In this document: piece by piece, positions 59,492-64,000 of the stretch
How the letters are laid out: the number at the start of each line of letters is the position of its first letter
Position numbering within the stretch: the first letter of the stretch is position 1
Assembly: GCA_964505535.1 (NCBI GenBank)
Contig: CAZDIU010000003.1
Coordinates: 3,090-67,089 of the forward strand
Direction of reading: 5' to 3'
DNA from: JAABRU01 sp964505535
Lineage (GTDB): Bacteria; Desulfobacterota; Desulfobacteria; Desulfobacterales; Desulfococcaceae
DNA: 64,000 nt
Program-made: the position numbers and the translations under genes
Notes under the pieces: generated by a model
What the model saw: only the letters and a program-made list of their open reading frames with translations
Told to the model about the DNA's origin: nothing
Databases searched by the model: none

Positions 59492-61492
59492 ATGGCAGTT
59501 GAAAAAGTGGAGAAAAAAGTCGTAGCCAAGAAAAAAGATGATGCACCGGCCTTTAACATCACCGATGTCACCATCAGCAAGTCCACCGCACTAATGCTGG
59601 AGAAAGCACGCAGAGACGGTGTGGAAACCGCATTTGACCGCGCCGCATCCATGAAAGCCTGTCCCATCGGGGCGGAATCCGCATGCTGCAAACACTGCTT
59701 TATGGGGCCCTGCCGCCTCAACGCCAAAGACCCCTACAGCAAAGTGGGTGTCTGCGGTGCCACCATTGACACCTTCCAGGCCAGAAACTTCACACGTTTT
59801 GTAGCCTCCGGCTGTTCCGCACATACGGATCATGGCATGGGAATGCTGGAACTGTTCCGGGAAGTGGTCAGGGGTCATATCACAGAATACCAGATTAAAG
59901 ACGTCCGGAAACTGGAGCAGGTCGCACAGTCCATTGATATTGAGACTGAAGGCAAAACCACCCAGCAGATAGCCGAAGAGCTTTACAAACAGCTTGAAGT
60001 CACCTATACCCAGGTGGAAGGCGAAATTCCCTTTGCCAAACGGGTTCCCAAAAAAACCCTGGAAGCATGGCGGAAGCTGGGCTTTGTTCCCAGAGGAGCC
60101 ATGCGTGAAATCATGGAAAGCATGCACCGCACCCATATGGGCGTGGATCAGCATTATGAAAATCTGGCACAGCAGTTCAGCCGTACCGCTTTGGCGGACG
60201 GATGGGGAGGTTCCATGGTTGCCACGGAAATCTCCGACATTCTTTACGGCACACCCAGACCCATTGCTGTGGAAACTGACATGGGTGTTCTGAAAGAAGA
60301 CCATGTGAACATCATTGTTCATGGTCATGAGCCCAACATGTTTGAGTCCATGCTGGTATCCTGCCAGAACCCGGTTCTGGTCAAAGCTGCCAAAGATGCA
60401 GGAGCCAAAGGCATCAACCTGGGCGGCATGTGCTGTTCCGGTGCGGAAATGATGTCCCGTCACGGTGTGCCCCATGTGGGAAACTTCATGTCCACAGAAG
60501 CTGTCATCGTCACCGGCGCAGTGGATGCGATGGTGGTGGATGTGCAGTGCATCAAACAGGGACTGGTGGAAGTCGGCAAATGCTACAACACTCCGATATT
60601 CACCACCAATTACCGGTGCAGAATTGAAGGTGCCGAGCATGTGCTGTTTGTGGATCACAAACCCAGCGAATGCACAGATGAACTGGTGATCCGGGCCATC
60701 AACCGTTTCAAAAGCCGCAAACATCCCATTGAGATTCCGCGCTATAAAAATGTGGGCATCCACGGTTTTTCCCATGAATATGTCAACTACATGCTGGGCG
60801 GAACCTTCCGGGCCTCCTACAAACCCCTCAATGACAACATCATCAACGGCAGAATCCGGGGCGTGGCCGGTGTTGTGGGCTGCACCAACCCCAGAGTCAA
60901 ACAGGATTGGGTGCATGTGGAACTGGTCAAAGAACTGATCAAAAATGATGTGCTGGTGGTTCAGACCGGATGTTCCCAGGTTGCTTTGTCCAATGCCGGG
61001 CTGCTGGTTCCCGAAGCTGCACATCTGGCAGGCCCGGGACTGTCTGAGGTCTGTGAAACCGTTGGTATGCCCCCTGTTCTGGGACTGGGTTCCTGCGTGG
61101 ACAACAGCCGCATTCTGATCGCGTGCTGTGAAATGGTGAAAACCGGCGGTCTGGGTGACTGTCTTGCAGATCTCCCTGTGGCCGGTGCTGCACCCGAATA
61201 CATGAGTGAAAAAGCCATTTCCATTGGTCAGTATTTTGTGGCCTCCGGTGTATACACCATCTTCGGTGTCACCTTCCCCACTGTTCAGAACACCAGATTC
61301 CACAAACTGCTCTTTGATGAATTTGAATCCAAATACGGACTGGGCAAATGGGATTTTGCAGTGGATCCCTATGAGATGGCAAAAAAGATGATCGCTCATA
61401 TTGACAAAAAACGCAAGGCTCTGGGCATTGACAAGGCCAGAGAGCGCGTCATGATGGACTTCGCGGATCGTCAGAAACTCGAAGCTGTCTAA
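59492..61492 (+). CDS. cooS: Anaerobic carbon-monoxide dehydrogenase catalytic subunit
   Basis: Ni-Fe CO dehydrogenase, 666 residues. GAAGGGAGA precedes the ATG. Cluster D ligands are Cys57 and Cys65; cluster B ligands are Cys66, 69, 74 and 88, with the exact spacing known from characterised CooS proteins (8, 1, 3, 5, 14). For the Ni-Fe C cluster, His279 (HGHEPN), Cys314/315 (GGMCCSG), Cys353, Cys464 (VVGCTNP) and Cys494 (QTGCSQ) are seen; a sixth Cys is near 535 or 545. It oxidises CO to CO2. CooF, CooC and acetyl-CoA synthase genes are absent here. Two small genes with His/Cys-rich tails follow. Own terminator at 61569. Confidence 0.95.
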   Translation: MAVEKVEKKVVAKKKDDAPAFNITDVTISKSTALMLEKARRDGVETAFDRAASMKACPIGAESACCKHCFMGPCRLNAKDPYSKVGVCGATIDTFQARNFTRFVASGCSAHTDHGMGMLELFREVVRGHITEYQIKDVRKLEQVAQSIDIETEGKTTQQIAEELYKQLEVTYTQVEGEIPFAKRVPKKTLEAWRKLGFVPRGAMREIMESMHRTHMGVDQHYENLAQQFSRTALADGWGGSMVATEISDILYGTPRPIAVETDMGVLKEDHVNIIVHGHEPNMFESMLVSCQNPVLVKAAKDAGAKGINLGGMCCSGAEMMSRHGVPHVGNFMSTEAVIVTGAVDAMVVDVQCIKQGLVEVGKCYNTPIFTTNYRCRIEGAEHVLFVDHKPSECTDELVIRAINRFKSRKHPIEIPRYKNVGIHGFSHEYVNYMLGGTFRASYKPLNDNIINGRIRGVAGVVGCTNPRVKQDWVHVELVKELIKNDVLVVQTGCSQVALSNAGLLVPEAAHLAGPGLSEVCETVGMPPVLGLGSCVDNSRILIACCEMVKTGGLGDCLADLPVAGAAPEYMSEKAISIGQYFVASGVYTIFGVTFPTVQNTRFHKLLFDEFESKYGLGKWDFAVDPYEMAKKMIAHIDKKRKALGIDKARERVMMDFADRQKLEAV

Positions 61493-61806
61493 GTCTAAAT
61501 TCACAAAAAAATGTTATACTGCCTTCTGCGGAGTTTCAAACTCCGCAGCGGTTTGTTTTCATGCAGACAAAAAAAAGGAACCGGTTTTCCGGTTCCTTTT
61601 TTGTCTGGGTTCGTGTCAGGAAATGAAAGTCAAAACAGACACAAATGTCCGTAAAAATGCTTCCGGGACCCTTCTGCCCATGCCTTCCTGCTTTTTCCCA
61701 TCCTGCCCCCTGTCTTGACACGCGCGAAAATATGCTTAATTTTTTGTGAAATATCCTGCAAGATATGCTGTCCGGTATTTTATTATTTTGTATCAAGGAG
61801 TTAAAA
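61493..61806. other. Intergenic: terminator, candidate promoter, small palindrome
   Basis: 314 bases. It has a GCGGAGTTT/AAACTCCGC inverted repeat near 61527-61550, the terminator at 61569-61602, and then TTGACA at 61715-61720 with TAATTT 16 bases on (61737-61742) as a possible promoter for the NifX-like gene. ATATCCTGCAAGATAT at 61751-61766 is an imperfect 16-base palindrome just after that promoter, a possible operator. Confidence 0.45.
61569..61602 (+). terminator. Rho-independent terminator after cooS
   Basis: AAAAAAGGAACCGG, loop TTTT, CCGGTTCCTTTTTT: a perfect symmetrical hairpin that could work in both directions. Confidence 0.85.
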
Positions 61807-62184
61807 ATGAAAATCGCATTTCCCACCATTGAGAAAACAGGAATGGAAAGCCCTGTGCATGACCATTTCGGAACCGCATGTTTTTTTATGATTGTGGATT
61901 CTGAAACCGGAGAATCCAAACTGATTGAAAATACAGATGTGCATCACAAACACGGAGACTGTCAGCCCGGAAAGTCTCTGGGATCAGAAAAAGTGGATGC
62001 TGTCATCGCGGGCGGCATCGGCAGAGGAGCTCTGAGCAAACTCGGCAGTGCCGGAATTGCCATATACCGGGGAATTGAGGGTACGGTTTCGGAAAACCTC
62101 AAACTGTTCAACGCGGGCAGACTTCCTGTATTCCCTGCAAATCAGGCATGCACTGACCATCACCATGAACATCACTGCTGCTGA
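61807..62184 (+). CDS. NifX/NifB-associated (FeMo-cofactor biosynthesis-like) protein
   Basis: 125 residues from the ATG at 61807 (AGGAG six bases upstream). MKIAFPTIEKTGMESPVHDHFG is the NifX/NafY-like strand with the conserved HFG (quoted in part), TACFFMIVDSETGE follows, and VDAVIAGGIGRGALSKLGSAGI is the second hallmark. The C terminus is rich in metal ligands: CTDHHHEHHCC. It is a small metal-cluster-binding protein fold, not evidence of nitrogenase. It lies behind cooS after its terminator and just before an FmdB-type gene; a role in metal delivery is inference. Confidence 0.85.
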   Translation: MKIAFPTIEKTGMESPVHDHFGTACFFMIVDSETGESKLIENTDVHHKHGDCQPGKSLGSEKVDAVIAGGIGRGALSKLGSAGIAIYRGIEGTVSENLKLFNAGRLPVFPANQACTDHHHEHHCC

Positions 62185-62196
62185 AAGGAGTGTCTT

Positions 62197-62451
62197 ATGC
62201 CGCTTTTTGATTATCTGTGCACGGAATGCGGAAAAACCAGTGAGATCCTGATGAGTTCATCGGATCAGACGCCGGTCTGTCCTGTTTGCGGAAACCGGGG
62301 CATGAAAAAACTGCTTTCCGCGCACGCATCCATTTCCGGTTCCCCGAAACATTCTCTTCCGGGTCATGGGGATACGGCCTGCTGCGGGTCGTCTCCTCAT
62401 CAGGCAGGCTGCGCAGGGCCCGGCAGTTGCTGCGGAAGAAATTCCATGTAA
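62197..62451 (+). CDS. FmdB-family zinc-ribbon protein
   Basis: 84 residues. MPLFDYLCTECGKTSE and PVCPVCGNRGMKK give two CxxC pairs of the zinc ribbon. The C-terminal tail adds CCGSSPHQAGCAGPGSCCGR, five more cysteines with a His, which may bind another metal. FmdB-like ribbons are linked to regulation or assembly of C1 enzymes. It is 12 bases downstream of the NifX-like gene with an AAAGGAG site, so the two are co-transcribed. Confidence 0.88.
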   Translation: MPLFDYLCTECGKTSEILMSSSDQTPVCPVCGNRGMKKLLSAHASISGSPKHSLPGHGDTACCGSSPHQAGCAGPGSCCGRNSM

Positions 62452-62506
62452 TTCAGCCGACAGAAAAACATTTCCCCCCTAATTTATGCCCTGTTCTGCT
62501 GATATG

Positions 62507-62545
62507 AGGCATTCCCTTTGTGGAAAAAGGGAATGCCTTTTTATT
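62507..62545. terminator. Bidirectional terminator between fmdB-like gene and argC
   Basis: AGGCATTCCCTTT, GTGGAA loop, AAAGGGAATGCCTTTTTATTTTT. The stem is 13 pairs. It ends the plus-strand unit and probably also argC on the minus strand. Confidence 0.78.
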
Positions 62546-62587
62546 TTTCCTCCGATGTCAGCATGTTCCAGATATATCTGACAGATA

Positions 62588-63619
62588 TTACAGCGGATAC
62601 GGAACCATGTTCAGCCCCGTGCTTTCCTCCAGCCCGGCCATGAGATTCATGTTCTGCACAGCCTGACCTGCAGCGCCCTTGACCAGATTGTCAATGGCCG
62701 ACACCAGAATCAGACGTTTTCCGTCCACCTTGCATCCGATGTCGCAGCAGTTTGTGCCCCGTACATGCAGGGTGTTGGGAATCCTGCCCGGTTTGCTGAT
62801 GCGGATAAATTTTCTGCCTTTGTAAAAGGTTTGCAGACAGTCCCGTATATCCGTTTCTGTCACACCGGAATTCAGATTTGCATAGGTGGTGGTGAGCATA
62901 CCCCGGCTCATGGGCAGCAGATGGGGGACAAAGGTGACGGAAACGGCTTTTCCGGCCTCAAGACTCAGCACCTCGTTCATTTCCGGATTGTGGCGGTGCG
63001 CTGCCACTTTGTAGGGTTTGAAGGATTCCGCGACCTCGCAGTAAAGAGAGGAAAGCGCGGGCGAGCGTCCTGCACCACTGACGCCGGATTTGGAATCGCA
63101 GATGATGGTTTCCGTATCCACCAGCCCGGCTTTGACAAGGGGAATCAGGGGCAGGAGCACAGTGGTGGGATAACAGCCCGGATTGCCGATGACATCGGCT
63201 TTGCGAATCTGGTCCGCATATACCTCGCTCAGACCATACACAGCCTTTTCCGACAAGTCTTTTGCTGTATGGGGCTGATACGCGGCCTCATAGGTCTGCA
63301 CATTGCGGAAACGGAAATCCGCAGACAGATCCACGACCCTTTTTCCCTGTTTCACCAGCGCGGGGACAATTTCCATAGGCAGTTTGTGCGGAAGAGCGGT
63401 GAAAATGATGTCAGCTTTTTCACATACTGCATCCGCAGAAAAACTTTCACATTTCATATCCACAACTCCGGTCAGTGCGGGGTAAATATCACTGAAAGAA
63501 ACACCCGCATACTGCCGGGAAGTAATCACCGTGAGTTCCACATCCGGATGTCCGTGCAGTATGCGCACCAGTTCCGCTCCCGCATAACCGGTCGCGCCCG
63601 CGACCCCGACTCTGATCAT
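62588..63619 (-). CDS. argC: N-acetyl-gamma-glutamyl-phosphate reductase
   Basis: Arginine biosynthesis enzyme, 343 residues, normal length. VGVAGATGYAGAELVRIL is the NADP-binding site, IGNPGCYPTTVLLPL carries the catalytic Cys of the semialdehyde dehydrogenase fold, and SGVSGAGRSP and HRHNPEMNEV the substrate and catalytic His region. It reduces N-acetylglutamyl phosphate to the semialdehyde. A MITE-like element begins 25 bases upstream of the start, so the promoter is likely inside it. Confidence 0.95.
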   Translation of the reverse strand: MIRVGVAGATGYAGAELVRILHGHPDVELTVITSRQYAGVSFSDIYPALTGVVDMKCESFSADAVCEKADIIFTALPHKLPMEIVPALVKQGKRVVDLSADFRFRNVQTYEAAYQPHTAKDLSEKAVYGLSEVYADQIRKADVIGNPGCYPTTVLLPLIPLVKAGLVDTETIICDSKSGVSGAGRSPALSSLYCEVAESFKPYKVAAHRHNPEMNEVLSLEAGKAVSVTFVPHLLPMSRGMLTTTYANLNSGVTETDIRDCLQTFYKGRKFIRISKPGRIPNTLHVRGTNCCDIGCKVDGKRLILVSAIDNLVKGAAGQAVQNMNLMAGLEESTGLNMVPYPL

Positions 63620-64000
63620 AAAACCTCCTTTTTATTTATTGGGTGACGTTATGCAATCTTCTGAAAAATCAGCAAGTCATTCTCTTGCACCGTCATTCCT
63701 GCGAAAGCCGGAATCCAGTGATTTCAGAATGTTCCGGATACCGGCGTTCGCCGGTACGACGATGATGCGTAACATCAGTTGTTAATGGCAACTGTTTGAT
63801 ATTGAAGGTTCTTCAAGGATTTTTGCGGGAAATTTTTCCGGATGCCTGCCTGCTTTTGCAGGCATGACGTCATTCCGGCGAAAGCCGGAATCCGGTGTTT
63901 CCGAAAAACAGACTGAAAAACCATATTGAATGATAAGGGAACTACTGCTCTGTCATTTCTGAATCTGTGATTTCAAAAAACCGGATTTTTCCAAAAAATC
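63620..64000. other. Intergenic, filled with repeats
   Basis: 381 bases to the window end with no gene. It includes the MITE-like element 63644-63779, another copy of the GTCATTCCGGCGAAAG repeat at 63866-63895 facing a GCCTGCTTTTGCAGGC hairpin near 63845, and the start of an AAACCGGATTTTT palindrome at about 63976 that is cut by the window edge. Confidence 0.6.
63644..63779. repeat. MITE-like element, ATGTTACGC arms
   Basis: TGACGTTATGCA near 63644 and TGCGTAACATCA near 63766 form the arms; inside are the GTCATTCCTGCGAAAG and facing GGCGTTCGCCGG copies. Same family as 40095-40296 and 19014-19152. Confidence 0.68.

Noticed and set aside
59591..61504. A 637-residue open frame antisense to cooS
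   Set aside because: It mirrors cooS codons exactly, has no family motifs, and cooS is certain. Long antisense frames arise from codon bias in this genome.
61807..62184. Nitrogenase cofactor gene implying nitrogen fixation
   Set aside because: NifX/NifB-associated folds occur widely without nitrogenase; no nif structural genes are in the window.

Overview
The window reads as a chromosomal segment of an anaerobic, motile Gram-negative bacterium, most likely a sulfate-reducing Desulfobacterota (Desulfobacteraceae-like). The reasons are a lone anaerobic Ni-Fe CO dehydrogenase (cooS) with an FmdB zinc-ribbon protein and a NifX-like protein, two YkgJ cysteine-cluster proteins, a periplasmic binding protein next to each chemoreceptor, a SurA/Mfd/RecO/GlyQ/GlyS block, and very many short palindromic intergenic repeats. 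The taxonomic placement is inference; there is no rRNA gene in the window. One tRNA gene (Thr, CGU) is present.

Layout. 1-8.9 kb: aminotransferase, class 3 lipase, two tandem NlpC/P60 lipoproteins, an alpha/beta hydrolase, a DEAD-box helicase and an unusual HhH-GPD glycosylase fused to a Cdd1-like domain. 9-16 kb: a binding-protein/chemoreceptor pair, a CheZ-like small protein behind a TIGR02757 protein, an EamA transporter and a YajD-type HNH nuclease. 16-20.4 kb: a two-gene HEPN module, a coiled-coil membrane protein and two exported thioredoxin-fold proteins. 20.5-24.5 kb: a left-handed beta-helix protein, dgt and two YkgJ proteins. 24.5-31.5 kb: a hicB-like pseudogene ending in a palindromic element, then smc, an Rpn-family protein, ftsY, HU and acylphosphatase.

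31.6-40.4 kb is an AT-richer accessory island around ligA. It holds an Mrr-type endonuclease, a toxin-antitoxin-like pair with a frameshifted PIN toxin, a PmeII-like restriction-modification pair whose methyltransferase is translationally coupled to a nucleoside phosphorylase, a UPF0175/DUF3368 pair and a NucS-like nuclease. 40.7-41.0 kb holds a striking array of tandem palindromes with compensatory substitutions. 41-51.8 kb is a long minus-strand housekeeping block (mfd, PPIase lipoprotein, surA, recO, GHMP kinase, glyQ, glyS). 51.8-64 kb: tRNA-Thr, thiamine pyrophosphokinase, a second binding-protein/chemoreceptor pair, dTDP-glucose dehydratase, a hybrid sensor kinase, cooS with two small metal-binding-tail proteins, and argC.

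The most interesting items are the coupled phosphorylase/methyltransferase/endonuclease cluster, the HEPN two-gene module, the covarying palindrome array at 40697-40995, the glycosylase-Cdd1 fusion, the CODH neighbours with His/Cys tails, and several families of MITE-like palindromic elements that lie close to gene ends and starts. Two genes (the hicB-like and PIN genes) are broken by single-base frameshifts.
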